This document shows positions 52,622 through 64,000 of a stretch of DNA of 64,000 bases, piece by piece. The number at the start of each line of letters is the position of its first letter. The first letter of the stretch is position 1. Below the pieces are notes generated by a model, which was not told the DNA's origin, did not search any database, and worked only from the letters and a program-made list of their open reading frames with translations. Source of the stretch: Salinimicrobium terrae DSM 17865 (GTDB taxonomy: Bacteria > Bacteroidota > Bacteroidia > Flavobacteriales > Flavobacteriaceae); assembly GCF_000424665.1 (NCBI RefSeq), contig NZ_KE384222.1:179660-243659 (forward strand). The letters are read 5' to 3'. Both the position numbers and the translations under genes were made by a program.

Positions 52622-54616
52622 TCAGGATAGATCTTCCCGTTTTATAGCTTTTAAGCCGGAGATAATCTTCTCAAATTCATGTAGGATCTCCTGTTTCTTG
52701 TTAGGTAGATCTCTTTGATGTGCTTCAGAATCCTCAAGTAATTTCCTGTAACTCTCTACCGCATCCGCCAGTTTTTCGGCTTGTATGTAGTGCAGGTTCA
52801 TCTTATTCTTGTGGATGAGGTCATCAAGTTTTTCGCTATCGCTTTGAGTTGCAGCATCGGTGAATTCCTCTTTAAATCTTTGAACGCTGTTGAGGGAATT
52901 CCTGAGTAATTTTTGGAGAATATCAGGATTTTGATTGGAAACCTGCAACAGGCGTGTAAGGCTGAATGCTCCTTTTCCGTCTTCTGTAGAAAGATTGTCC
53001 GGTGAGGGCTTTGTATCGGGATTTGTAGAAGAAACTGCTATTTCTCCGGGTTTATCTTTTGAATTCTCATTAAGAAAATGAAGAATGATATCCTGAAGTT
53101 CGGCGGGATCAAAAGGTTTGGGTACATAAACACTTATTCCTGCCCGGCTCATTTTTAAGCTGACATCTCCTCTTCCTGAAGCCGACAAAGCGATGATAAC
53201 AGGTTTGTTATTGGGCTCAAGTTCCCCGATTCGGGTGGAGGTTTCATAGCCATCCATCTTTGGCATATGTAGATCCATCAGCACAATATCATAGTGCTTC
53301 TTTTTAATTGCATCAATTGCTGCAGCTCCCGAATTTACTGTGGTATGATCCAGTTTCCATTCCTGTAAATATTGAGAGATGATGAATAAATTGGTAAGGT
53401 TATCATCAACCACCAGAATCTTGGCGCCCGATTGGGCCATGACCTCATTTACCCGCGTTCTTCTGTGATCTTCGGGAGCCATGTTGGATAATTTATACTC
53501 CAGGAAAAAACTGAATTTTGAACCTTTACCTTCCTCACTTTCCACTTTTAGTTCACTGCCATGCATTTGAAGGAGCTTTTGGCTTATGGTAAGTCCCAAT
53601 CCTGTGCCTCCAAATTCCAGGTTTACATCATAGCTTGCCTGGGAAAATTCCTGGAAAATAGCTTCAAGTTTGTCTGCGGGAACTCCTATCCCGGTGTCGG
53701 AAACAGAGAATTGGAGGCCTACCTTTTCTTTCTCCGATTTCTGAAGATCAATTTCTAATTTTACAAAGCCTTTTCCGGTAAACTTAATGGCATTTCCAAG
53801 AAGGTTTGTGAGCACCTGGTTAAGCTTTACAGGATCTCCGAGCAGGTGGTCCGGTAACCCTTCAGGAAATTCAGTTTTAAGCTCTATATTTTTTTCTGCT
53901 GCTCTTATTTTAAAAGAATGGATAAGCACTTCCAAGAGGTTTTTTAAACTGAAGACCCTTTCTTCAAGTTTTACCTTCTGCGCATCGAGTTTGCTCAGGT
54001 CAAGAAGGTTATTCACCAGCTCTAAAAGATTTTCTGAAGAAAGCTGAAGAATCCTCGCATATTCCTTTTGAAGATCATTAAGACTTGTCTTATGCAGGAG
54101 ATTTCCAATTCCTACTATGGCGTTTAAAGGGGTGCGAATCTCATGACTGATTGTAGAAAGGAACTCGGCTTTCGCACGGGTTGCCTTTTCTGCTTTTTCT
54201 TTACTTTCTACAAGAACTTTTTCAAATTTCTTCCGGTCGGTAATATCAATTACCGAAGTCCGGTAAGAGAAGATCCCGGGTTTCGATGCACTTAGTTGGT
54301 TAACATTGAGAAGGGCCGGGAAAACGCTCCCGTCCTTTTTAACAAGGTCAAAATTAACTTCTTTGACAAAACCCTGCATCCTGATGAGGGGAAAGAAATG
54401 GGTTTCAAAATAGATTCTGCCGCCAATCCCAAATAGGGTCTGGATCTTTTTTTGTTGTACAACTTCTTCCTTCTTATAACCAAGCAGGTTTAGAAGGGTT
54501 TTATTGATTTTAAAAATAGTGCCATCGGCAAGAAAAGAGACGTACCCAAAAGGGGCATTCTCATACAGGTCTTCAGCCGATTCTTCAGGAAGATTATTGA
54601 AAGACCCGTTCTCCAT
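52622..54616 (-). CDS. PAS hybrid sensor histidine kinase with receiver and HPt-like domains
   Basis: A 664-aa cytosolic protein. Residues 15-130 are a PAS domain (NAPFGYVSFLADGTIFKINK). HisKA has the phosphoacceptor His158 (STISHEIRTPLNAI), then HATPase with N, G1 and G2 boxes (DTGIGV, FGGTGLGL). A receiver has the phospho-Asp448 (VLMDLHMPKMDGYE). The end contains an HPt-like helix with candidate His602 (DDLIHKNKMN). It has no membrane segment. It follows the RsbQ-like gene by 2 bp, so the hydrolase probably feeds the PAS domain a signal. Confidence 0.93.
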   Translation of the reverse strand: MENGSFNNLPEESAEDLYENAPFGYVSFLADGTIFKINKTLLNLLGYKKEEVVQQKKIQTLFGIGGRIYFETHFFPLIRMQGFVKEVNFDLVKKDGSVFPALLNVNQLSASKPGIFSYRTSVIDITDRKKFEKVLVESKEKAEKATRAKAEFLSTISHEIRTPLNAIVGIGNLLHKTSLNDLQKEYARILQLSSENLLELVNNLLDLSKLDAQKVKLEERVFSLKNLLEVLIHSFKIRAAEKNIELKTEFPEGLPDHLLGDPVKLNQVLTNLLGNAIKFTGKGFVKLEIDLQKSEKEKVGLQFSVSDTGIGVPADKLEAIFQEFSQASYDVNLEFGGTGLGLTISQKLLQMHGSELKVESEEGKGSKFSFFLEYKLSNMAPEDHRRTRVNEVMAQSGAKILVVDDNLTNLFIISQYLQEWKLDHTTVNSGAAAIDAIKKKHYDIVLMDLHMPKMDGYETSTRIGELEPNNKPVIIALSASGRGDVSLKMSRAGISVYVPKPFDPAELQDIILHFLNENSKDKPGEIAVSSTNPDTKPSPDNLSTEDGKGAFSLTRLLQVSNQNPDILQKLLRNSLNSVQRFKEEFTDAATQSDSEKLDDLIHKNKMNLHYIQAEKLADAVESYRKLLEDSEAHQRDLPNKKQEILHEFEKIISGLKAIKREDLS

Positions 54617-54618
54617 AA

Positions 54619-55440
54619 TTACGCGGCAGGGGATTTCTGCAAAAATTCTTTCATAATCTCAACGGTCTCTTCAGGAGCGCTCAGATTCGGACAATGTCCT
54701 GTAGCCTTTAATAAGCTAAAGCTACTGTTCTTGATGTTTTTATGCACATATTCCCCTACTTCTTTCGGAGCTATTACATCTTCCGAACATTGCATCACAA
54801 GAGTTGGGATCTCCACTGAAGCCAAATCCTGCCGGTTATCGGAAAGGAAGGTTACCTTTGCAAAATGTTTGGCAATCTCAGGGTTCGTCCTGCAAAAACT
54901 GTTAGTCAATTCTTGCCCCAGTTCAGGTTTTTCACCATTCCCCATTATTACTGGAGCCATATTGGCTGCCCAACCCAAATAATTACTGTTAAGGGCTTCA
55001 ATGAGCGAATCAATATCTTCCCGGTTAAAACCTCCCTGGTAATCGCCGTCATTGATGTAGCGGGGGGAAGGGCCAATGAGGATTAACCTGGAAAAGCGTT
55101 GCGGCTCCTTATTTGCGGCGAGTACGGCAATCATGGAACTTACTGAATGTGCTACAAGGATAACCTCCTGCAGGCCTAATTCTTCACATATTTCCAGTAG
55201 ATCTTCTGTATAACCTTCAAGGGTATCGTATTTTTCAAAGGAGTACTGGGTCTCGTCGGAATTTCCCGCACCGGTGTGGTCAAAAAGAATGATCTTATAG
55301 TCTTTTTCAAAAGCAGGATAAACATACCTCCACATATTCTGGTCACACCCGTAGCCATGTGCAAAAAGCATAGGCTGAGTCCCTTTGCCAAAAATCTTTA
55401 CATTGTTTCTCTTTAACGGGGAGGTAGTTTTTGATTCCAT
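54619..55440 (-). CDS. RsbQ-like alpha/beta hydrolase
   Basis: A 273-aa hydrolase aligning closely with Bacillus RsbQ, with the start MLFAHGYGCDQNMWRYV, then FDHTGAGNSD and DTLEGYTEDLLEICEELGL. The triad is Ser99 (VAHSVSS), Asp221 (CSEDVIAP) and His249 (TGHCPNLS). In Bacillus RsbQ acts with the PAS phosphatase RsbP, probably making a small signal. Here the downstream gene is a PAS kinase 2 bp away, the equivalent partner arrangement with a kinase in place of the phosphatase. Confidence 0.9.
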   Translation of the reverse strand: MESKTTSPLKRNNVKIFGKGTQPMLFAHGYGCDQNMWRYVYPAFEKDYKIILFDHTGAGNSDETQYSFEKYDTLEGYTEDLLEICEELGLQEVILVAHSVSSMIAVLAANKEPQRFSRLILIGPSPRYINDGDYQGGFNREDIDSLIEALNSNYLGWAANMAPVIMGNGEKPELGQELTNSFCRTNPEIAKHFAKVTFLSDNRQDLASVEIPTLVMQCSEDVIAPKEVGEYVHKNIKNSSFSLLKATGHCPNLSAPEETVEIMKEFLQKSPAA

Positions 55441-55654
55441 CTTTTGGATTTGTTACAAACATAATCCTTTTTTAAAGAAGATAAGGAGATCCGGGATAAC
55501 CGGTTCTAATAGTAAAAGATTAAGGTCATTATTTTGATCAATTAACGTTCTGACAACCTCTTTCTGAAGTGTTGGAAATGTCAAAATCGGGTTAATTTTT
55601 AGTCAGGTAGGTTTAAGATGTTTATCTTATAGGGAGATCCAAAACATTTGTGAA

Positions 55655-55855
55655 ATGGCTAAAATTGATGTAGAAGAAAAAAGAGGAAACGCTCCAAAGA
55701 CGAATAATTCAAAATGGTACATAATAGCTGTCATTGTTATTATAAGTATAATAGTTGCCTGGATAGCACTTTCTGACGATAACAGGGCAGATGTGGAGAT
55801 TCCGCCGGAACCTGTTGTTCTAAAGGATAGAACCGGTACCCGGCAGGTAATATGA
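55655..55855 (+). CDS. 66-aa single-helix membrane protein
   Basis: A basic and polar N-terminus (MAKIDVEEKRGNAPKTNNSK), one helix (WYIIAVIVIISIIVAWIAL, residues 21-39), then an acidic/Pro-rich tail. Its stop overlaps the PRC-barrel start by 4 nt (ATGA), so they are co-translated. Unrecognised. Confidence 0.65.
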   Translation: MAKIDVEEKRGNAPKTNNSKWYIIAVIVIISIIVAWIALSDDNRADVEIPPEPVVLKDRTGTRQVI

Positions 55856-56361
55856 CCTCAGGAAAATTTAGGGGAAAAAATCAGCAGAAAATGGAAGAAA
55901 ATCGAAAAACCGGACATCTGGAAGAACTGGAGCATAAACACTGGTATGACATTTCCAGTGATGAGCCCAATGTGATGCACTGGAACATTATTGATGATGC
56001 AGGAAAGAAAATAGGGGTGGTAAAGGACCTGCTTTTTGACAGGGAAGCTAAAAGAGCGAGATATCTCATCACGAATTTGAAGGACGGCATGCTGGAAAAG
56101 CATATTCGGGTTCTGGTTCCGGTAGGAAGGGCCAGACTTAATAAAGCAGACAAAAGGATCATTCTTCCTGCTGTGAGCCTGCAGCAATTAAATCGACTCC
56201 CGGAGTACAAAGGGGTCGAATCCCTAACCAGCAGGGATGAACAGACCATTCGGGATGTTTTTTCAGAGAATGAACCTGATAAAAATGCACAGGTTCATGA
56301 CAGGGAGCAATTCTATGAACATGATGATTTTAAAGAAGAACAATATCTGGGCAAAAGCTAA
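55852..56361 (+). CDS. PRC-barrel domain protein
   Basis: A 169-aa cytosolic protein. The PRC-like barrel is in residues about 45-110 (HWNIIDDAGKKIGVVKDLLF, RARYLITNLKDGM). Such domains bind RNA, lipid or photosynthetic complexes; the role here is unknown. The tail is acidic. Co-translated with the small membrane protein, which may anchor it. Confidence 0.75.
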   Translation: MTSGKFRGKNQQKMEENRKTGHLEELEHKHWYDISSDEPNVMHWNIIDDAGKKIGVVKDLLFDREAKRARYLITNLKDGMLEKHIRVLVPVGRARLNKADKRIILPAVSLQQLNRLPEYKGVESLTSRDEQTIRDVFSENEPDKNAQVHDREQFYEHDDFKEEQYLGKS

Positions 56362-56375
56362 TCTTCATCCGGAAA

Positions 56376-56405
56376 GATTTTGAAAAATGCCATTTTTGAA
56401 AGGTT
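56376..56405. repeat. Dispersed palindromic element, copy 11
   Basis: GATTTTG, AAAAATGCCATTTTT, GAAAGGTT. It follows the PRC-barrel stop by 14 bp. Confidence 0.55.
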
Positions 56406-56568
56406 ATAAAAAAACCTGAATAACCGAGTGGGCCGCTTTAAGATGTTCTTTTACTTCCAATACTTAGCCTATGTTCCAATTTCACTCCCGGGGTGTGTTG
56501 CGGTATTGAAAACAGCTGGCAAAGCCTGTATTTTTTGATAATTCGCTCTTACTTATAATTCCCAAAAA

Positions 56569-56594
56569 AACGGCTATCAAAGTTGATAGCCGTT
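56569..56594 (-). terminator. Terminator after the fasciclin gene
   Basis: AACGGCTATCAA / TTGATAGCCGTT perfect 12-bp stem with a two-base loop. On the minus strand it is followed by a T run. It lies 20 bp after the fasciclin stop. Confidence 0.88.
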
Positions 56595-56614
56595 AATAAA
56601 ATCGTATCTATATT

Positions 56615-57265
56615 TTATTGAATGGGTAAAAGCACTTCGTCAATTACGTGGATAATTCCGTTTGAAGCAGAAATATTCGCACTTGTAATCTTGGCAGTAG
56701 CACCTATAGCTGTGATCTTACCTTGAGGATCCACATTAAAACTTTCTCCCAACAAGGTTTCTATGGTACGATAGTTTTTCGGCGGCACTACGCTGTTTGC
56801 AGCCCTTCGGCCTTCCGTAACATGATATAGTAGTACGTCCAATACGAGTGGGGCAGGAAGATCTGTAATTTCATCTACCTCTTCAAGGTTTTCATAAAGT
56901 TCAAAAAACGCCTCATCTGTAGGTGCAAAAACCGTGTACTGGTCGGTTCCGTTTAGGAACAGGTCTACCAGTCCTGCCTGCAGTTCCTGGTCAACATAAC
57001 TCAATGCGGCTACCAACTCATTAAAGCCACCTTCTATGGCAATTACTGCAATAGGATCATCTCCCGGTGCCGGGGCGCCTTTTTTCACTGCCGCAAAAAG
57101 ATCAGCATTTTCAAGAAAGGTAGCATCAGCCGTTGCTACATTCTGCTCAGGTAGTTCCATTTCTTCCTTTTCACAGGAAAGGAGAAAAATTGAAAGAACG
57201 GTCAAAAAAAAGAGGTGAAGGAGCGATCTGCTACGCTTTACACTCAGGGTTGTGCAATTTTTCAT
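56615..57265 (-). CDS. Fasciclin-domain lipoprotein
   Basis: A 216-aa precursor with lipobox FLLSC (residues 27-31). One FAS1 domain follows (YTVFAPTDEAFFELYENLEE, YHVTEGRRAANSV, and IHVIDEVLLP at the end). FAS1 domains mediate adhesion or matrix binding. Probably on the outer membrane surface. Confidence 0.88.
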   Translation of the reverse strand: MKNCTTLSVKRSRSLLHLFFLTVLSIFLLSCEKEEMELPEQNVATADATFLENADLFAAVKKGAPAPGDDPIAVIAIEGGFNELVAALSYVDQELQAGLVDLFLNGTDQYTVFAPTDEAFFELYENLEEVDEITDLPAPLVLDVLLYHVTEGRRAANSVVPPKNYRTIETLLGESFNVDPQGKITAIGATAKITSANISASNGIIHVIDEVLLPIQ

Positions 57266-59868
<2,603 letters not shown>

Positions 59869-59887
59869 AATAAAGCACAGGCAATAA

Positions 59888-59920
59888 TAAAAAGGCGATC
59901 TGGAAACAGACCGCCTTTTT
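59888..59920 (+). terminator. Terminator after katG
   Basis: AAAAAGGCG-A-TCTG and CAGA-C-CGCCTTTTT form a stem with one mismatch and a GAAA tetraloop, ending in T. Confidence 0.85.
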
Positions 59921-60227
59921 CAGAATACAATTAGCAATGAACAATTATCCAAAGAAGTGAAAAGTGGACAGAGGGCAGTAAAAGTTACTGTCAACTATAA
60001 ACATTGCGGTGTTCTTTAACAATTTTTGAGGCTTTTGCGGGAAATGAGCAGGAAACTCCAGATATAGCTGAAACGAAAAACACCTGCGGGAAATTGTTTT
60101 CAGGAATCATCAGCAGTCTCTATAGGAATGACGGAAATGCCTTTCTAAAGTGCCCTTTTTAAAAGGGAAGAAGGAGTAAAATCCTTGTTTGCCTGTTGCT
60201 ACTGTAATCATTATATATGGAAAAGAA
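59921..60227. other. 307-bp gene-free interval
   Basis: AT-rich with short low-complexity fragments (AGCAATGAACAATTATC). No ORF or hairpin beyond the flanking terminators. Confidence 0.35.
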
Positions 60228-60265
60228 AAAAAGAACCCTTAAAATTCAATCTTAAGGGCTCTTTT
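60228..60265. terminator. Bidirectional hairpin ahead of the S9 peptidase 3' end
   Basis: AAAGAACCCTTAA and TTAAGGGCTCTTT pair with one mismatch around AATTCAATC. A and T runs flank both sides, suiting the minus-strand peptidase gene. Confidence 0.75.
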
Positions 60266-60286
60266 TCTTAAAGGGAATTCTGATTT

Positions 60287-62275
60287 TTATCTGGAACCAA
60301 AATTTATATCCGTTTCGGGCATTTCGTTGCTTCCCTCTTGCAGGAAAGTATTGAACCAGCGCATCATGCGAATGCTATAATCATACCTGGCGGTCGACTT
60401 CCTGTTTCCGTGGCCTTCTCCGGGATATAGAATTAGTCTTACCGGGTTATCTGTTCTGGTTTTTATGTGGCGATACAGCTCATATGACTGCCCGGGATCT
60501 ACACGGGTATCTTCCTTCCCATGAAGTATCAAAAGCGGAGTTTCAGACTGATCTGCATAGTAGATTGGGCTTCTTTCCAGGAAGAACTGGTAATCATCCC
60601 AAATCCTTTTACGGCTGTGCACCAGGAACATTTCTTCGGGAATATCACTTGTTCCCCATTTTGATAGGTTATTGCTTATACCTACAGACATTACTCCGGC
60701 AGCAAACCGTTCGGTATGGCGGGTGGCCATCCAGGCAGTAGCATAACCTCCATAGGATCCTCCGGTCACTCCAACCCTGTCTCTGTCTACGTCCTGGTTT
60801 TCTATAAGATAATCTACTCCGTCAATAATATCATCAAATTCTTTCCCCCCGGGATCTCCCTGGCTGGACTTGGCAAACTCAACTCCGCGACCTGTACTTC
60901 CGCGGTAATTAGGATAGAAAACTGCATAACCCTCACCGGCTCCCATTTGTCCAGGCATACTGTAAGAAGTAAGCCAGCCATTGTCATAGTGGGCTTCGGG
61001 TCCACCGTGAACTACAGTGATAAGAGGTGTTTTTCCGGTTTTTGATACAGGATGAATCAGGATTCCCTCGATTTCCATTCCGTCGGCAGCTTTGTAGGTG
61101 ATCACTTCCTGTTTTCCTAATTTTTCCTGATCTAACCAGGGATTGGAATTAGTAACACGAGTTGCAGAGGAGGCTTTTCGATCTAACATAAAAAGTTCCC
61201 CGGGGTGTTGTGCCGTGTTTCCAACAAAGGCTATTTCACCATTATCGGCAACAGAGAAGCCTGTGATACTGATATTGTCATTCCTGTACATCTTTTTCAT
61301 TTTTCCATCCAGACCTAAAGTACCTATACTGCTGTAAACTCCTTCGCTTGCGAGATAGGTGAGGGTTTTGTTATCTTTCCATACGAGATCTTCAAATTTT
61401 CCGAGGAAATGGGCCTGTAGGATTTCGGGACTTCCACCGGATGCTTCAGCAATAAAAATCCTACCGTCAATCGGGTCATGTTGATCTTCTCCCGCAATGA
61501 ACGCAATCCTGTTTCCGTCGGGACTCCATTTTATGGGACCTAATTTGGCTTTGTGATCTATTTGTGCGGTAACATTCAGGGAATTTGCATCAACTATATA
61601 GATCTTTTGTCCGGTGTAGAAATCATCTACCAAAGAGGAAGGAGCTGCAGTTACGGCAATCTTGCTTCCATCCTTGCTCCAATGTGCTCCCGTAACGTGT
61701 CCCTGCACCTGCAGAGAGCGGGGAGAAGGGCTGTTCAGGTCTACTAAATAAGCAGTGGAGCTTCGGATATCTTCTTCGTAAATCTCAGGTTCATAGGGTA
61801 GCTCTGAATCCCGGTCTTCTTCAGTCTCATGGGAAATGAAAACCATGGTACTGCCATTTGGGTTCCAGTCATAAGAGGTAATAGAATTATCAAATTCGTA
61901 CAACTTTTGAGCTTCTCCGCCATTCATTCCTATTTCATACAGGGAGGCGAATTTGTCCTCTCCTTTTCTGGCGGTGAAGGTGAGGCTGTTGTGCCCCGGC
62001 CTGAATTTTACATTTGAAACGCTGTAGGCTGTAATAAAAGGCATGGTAGCATTGGTCGATTTATCATAAACGTAGAGATGAATATTAGCCGGTGCGTTTT
62101 CTTCCGTAGGCGGCATGGGTTTGAGATGTTGATAGACAACTCTTTCCCCGCTCTGAGAGATAAGGGCGTTAGTGATATATTCCATTTTTGCAACATCTTG
62201 TGGCGTTAACACGTTTTCCTGCGCAAAAGCGACATGGCAAACAAGGAACATGAGTAATGTAAAGGATCTTTTCAT
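60287..62275 (-). CDS. S9-family prolyl oligopeptidase-like peptidase
   Basis: A 662-aa secreted protein with signal peptide MKRSFTLLMFLVCHVAFAQ. The N-terminal part has seven-bladed propeller strands (MVFISHETEEDRDSE, GSKIAVTAAPSS). The hydrolase domain has the nucleophile Ser in VTGGSYGGYATAW, the Asp in HGKEDTRVDPG and the His in GEGHGNRK. Cleaves peptides after Pro or acyl-amino residues; exact specificity is unknown. Probably periplasmic. Confidence 0.93.
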   Translation of the reverse strand: MKRSFTLLMFLVCHVAFAQENVLTPQDVAKMEYITNALISQSGERVVYQHLKPMPPTEENAPANIHLYVYDKSTNATMPFITAYSVSNVKFRPGHNSLTFTARKGEDKFASLYEIGMNGGEAQKLYEFDNSITSYDWNPNGSTMVFISHETEEDRDSELPYEPEIYEEDIRSSTAYLVDLNSPSPRSLQVQGHVTGAHWSKDGSKIAVTAAPSSLVDDFYTGQKIYIVDANSLNVTAQIDHKAKLGPIKWSPDGNRIAFIAGEDQHDPIDGRIFIAEASGGSPEILQAHFLGKFEDLVWKDNKTLTYLASEGVYSSIGTLGLDGKMKKMYRNDNISITGFSVADNGEIAFVGNTAQHPGELFMLDRKASSATRVTNSNPWLDQEKLGKQEVITYKAADGMEIEGILIHPVSKTGKTPLITVVHGGPEAHYDNGWLTSYSMPGQMGAGEGYAVFYPNYRGSTGRGVEFAKSSQGDPGGKEFDDIIDGVDYLIENQDVDRDRVGVTGGSYGGYATAWMATRHTERFAAGVMSVGISNNLSKWGTSDIPEEMFLVHSRKRIWDDYQFFLERSPIYYADQSETPLLILHGKEDTRVDPGQSYELYRHIKTRTDNPVRLILYPGEGHGNRKSTARYDYSIRMMRWFNTFLQEGSNEMPETDINFGSR

Positions 62276-62455
62276 TTGAATTTTTGAATTAAGTTTATAC
62301 CTAATAAATTTAGCACCTTAAGATAAGGGAAAATGAGCATTTCCCCAAGTCGGTTTTTTAATCTTTGTCCTTGCAAACAATTCAGGTATTAATCATTTGT
62401 AACCTTGGAGATTAGCGTTGCTGTTACATTTCTTCAGAAGAAAATTGGATGAAAA

Positions 62456-63640
62456 TCAGATTGAACTACTTTGAACAAACCGGCGTTTCCAGATAAAGTA
62501 TCTTAAAATGATGTAAACGGGGGCGGCAATGAAACCTAATGCTATTCCGAAGATAAAGAAGAGAAAAGTCAGGAATTTGATAAAGATCTTTGTGAGAAAA
62601 GATTTTCCTTTGGGAACATACCGGCGATAGGGAGAGAAGAGGTAGACATTCGCCAGCACTGCACTTATGACAAATCCAATAATAGGGATGAACCCCAGCA
62701 GAAATGAAACGCCTGTGAGTTTGTAAAATCTTTTGTCCTGGTAACTAATAAAATCTTTTGGAGTTGGAGAATCGAATAAGGTGGAGCCGCAGAGTTCGCA
62801 TTTCTGAAATAATTTTGTGCTTTTCAGTTTGTTTCCGCAATCGGGACATTTGCGATGGGAAGCAAGGTGGAGCCGGTGTTTCTCCAGATTAGAGATTAGC
62901 TCCTTTTTCCGTTGGCCAAAAATCCCGATCTGATGAACTTCTGGCTGCGGAGTTTTGCAGTTGTGGCATTTTACTGCGAAGGGCAGGTTCATTTCTCCAC
63001 AATTAGGACACGCCTGTTTTTGCTGTTCCAGTTTTCGTTCGGTTCTTTTCTTCAGGAGAACAAAAAAAGCTATTCCCAGCGCATAAACCACAACCATTAA
63101 GATTCCGAGCCAGATAAGCAGCAAAAATCCGAACAGGACCAGGCTGTCTTCGAGCCAACTGCTTATTTTACTGATGTAAAAGTTATCGTCCTCGTCTATG
63201 TCTTCTAAAAAGGTGATAAAATCCCTTCTTAAGCCGGCAAGCCAGTGCACCGCGAGGGTTCCGAAAAGCAGAAGGATCCAGAGGGGATCAAAAGCAGCCC
63301 ATTGCACTTCCTGAAGCACTTCCACAGAGGCTTCATCAAGGATGTCGAGGTTTATGATGAAAAAAATTAGCGGCTTAAGGTAAGTTTCGGCATCTTTTAA
63401 AAAATTCCTGATTTCGGTACTTTTATCTCCTACGATCTCCACGAAACTTAACCCACCCAACGTAAACAGAACCCAATCCTTAGTAATGAAAGTATCTTCA
63501 GCAGGTGATATAATATTTCCCATACCGGGAAAATATTCAGGATACCTTAAAAAAAGGGCTGCCAGAAATGCCGGAAGAAAAGTTCTCATGGAGAACAATG
63601 GGATCATGCCTAAAATAGTAACAATATGGACAAAACTCAT
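62456..63640 (-). CDS. DUF4126-like membrane protein with double zinc ribbon
   Basis: A 394-aa protein. The N-terminal half has several helices and a DUF4126-like start (MSFVHIVTILGMIPLFSMRT, LRTFLPAFLAALFLRYP area). Two zinc ribbons follow (CPNCG...CHNC near 213-233, CPDCG...CELCG near 262-283). The C-terminus is two more helical stretches. Zinc-ribbon plus membrane suggests a sensor or scaffold; the role is unknown. Stands alone. Confidence 0.65.
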   Translation of the reverse strand: MSFVHIVTILGMIPLFSMRTFLPAFLAALFLRYPEYFPGMGNIISPAEDTFITKDWVLFTLGGLSFVEIVGDKSTEIRNFLKDAETYLKPLIFFIINLDILDEASVEVLQEVQWAAFDPLWILLLFGTLAVHWLAGLRRDFITFLEDIDEDDNFYISKISSWLEDSLVLFGFLLLIWLGILMVVVYALGIAFFVLLKKRTERKLEQQKQACPNCGEMNLPFAVKCHNCKTPQPEVHQIGIFGQRKKELISNLEKHRLHLASHRKCPDCGNKLKSTKLFQKCELCGSTLFDSPTPKDFISYQDKRFYKLTGVSFLLGFIPIIGFVISAVLANVYLFSPYRRYVPKGKSFLTKIFIKFLTFLFFIFGIALGFIAAPVYIILRYFIWKRRFVQSSSI

Positions 63641-64000
63641 GTTAGTGGGTTTAGGAGAGAAAAGATAAAGAAAAATTCGTGCAGGAGAAGATGGCCGGAA
63701 GATTTTGAAAATTAATAGTTAGTTTTAATAAGGTGTCAAAAAGGGGTTTCTGCGAGTTCTTTTATAACTCCAATGAAGTTACTACATGTGAGATACCAAG
63801 ACAGGTAGAAGGAAATTCTCGACAATCTTAACCGGTAAAATTACTTCATTTTCCTTTTTCCTTTAAATGTTATTACGTCCCCCCAACAAAATAAAATTTA
63901 TTTTCTGCGGAACAATTTTTGTTGGATATTTGCCAGGAATATGGACTGAAATTAATGGAGTGTGGAAAATAAAAAAATCTACTTCATAGATGAGGTCTCA
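63641..64000. other. 360-bp end region, no gene seen
   Basis: Contains one degenerate palindromic element at 63731-63763 (AGGTGTC, AAAAAGGGGTTTCT, GCGAGTTCTT). No ORF with support reaches the window edge. Confidence 0.4.

Overview
The window looks like a chromosomal segment of a marine-type Flavobacteriaceae member (Bacteroidota), close to Gramella/Salegentibacter/Zunongwangia-like genomes. The evidence is family content: a TonB-dependent receptor with a carboxypeptidase-type N-terminal extension, many short lipoproteins, a trp operon in the order EGDCFBA, pyruvate carboxylase, and a THX-type small ribosomal protein. Several upstream regions also carry the Bacteroidota promoter signature TAnnTTTG. 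No tRNA, rRNA, CRISPR array, integrase or intact transposase was seen.

Layout. 0-9 kb is housekeeping: the 5' end of pyrE diverging from a NUDIX gene, an M14 peptidase lipoprotein, a TonB-dependent receptor, coaD, ddl, a PASTA protein with rluD, and yaaA. 9-13.9 kb holds pyruvate carboxylase, a uracil-DNA-glycosylase-like protein and two unlisted small genes (THX and a 48-aa protein). 13.9-20.7 kb is a complete trpEGDCFBA operon on the minus strand. It is preceded by an attenuator: an 18-aa leader peptide with three consecutive Trp codons, a Rho-independent terminator, and a 7-nt antiterminator pairing. 20.8-25 kb has a rhodanese, a subtilisin-like lipoprotein, an Asp/Glu racemase, a DUF1206 membrane protein and an ankyrin protein. 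25-33 kb holds an MscS-type channel and a tripartite RND efflux operon. 33-42 kb has a tandem 189-bp repeat, a patatin, a SYLF lipoprotein, an APC transporter fused to universal stress domains, a PagL-like outer-membrane protein and several unrecognised genes.

42-51.5 kb is the least explained part. It contains small lipoproteins, beta-barrels and, at 48.9-51.0 kb, a minus-strand run of tiny membrane proteins. Four of these share a one-helix plus D-W/Y...F-x-x-G tail, and one is interrupted by an amber codon exactly at the Trp. Next to it lies what looks like a collapsed Eco57I-type restriction-modification gene. 51.7-64 kb holds a DUF481 barrel, an RsbQ-like hydrolase directly upstream of a PAS hybrid histidine kinase, a PRC-barrel protein, a fasciclin lipoprotein, katG, an S9 peptidase and a zinc-ribbon membrane protein.

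A short imperfect palindrome (core AAAAATGnCATTTTT) recurs about a dozen times between genes, often 10-40 bp ahead of a start codon. It is the main repeat family noticed here. The candidates I rate highest for follow-up are the trp attenuator, the small membrane protein cluster, the palindrome family and the RsbQ/PAS-kinase pair.
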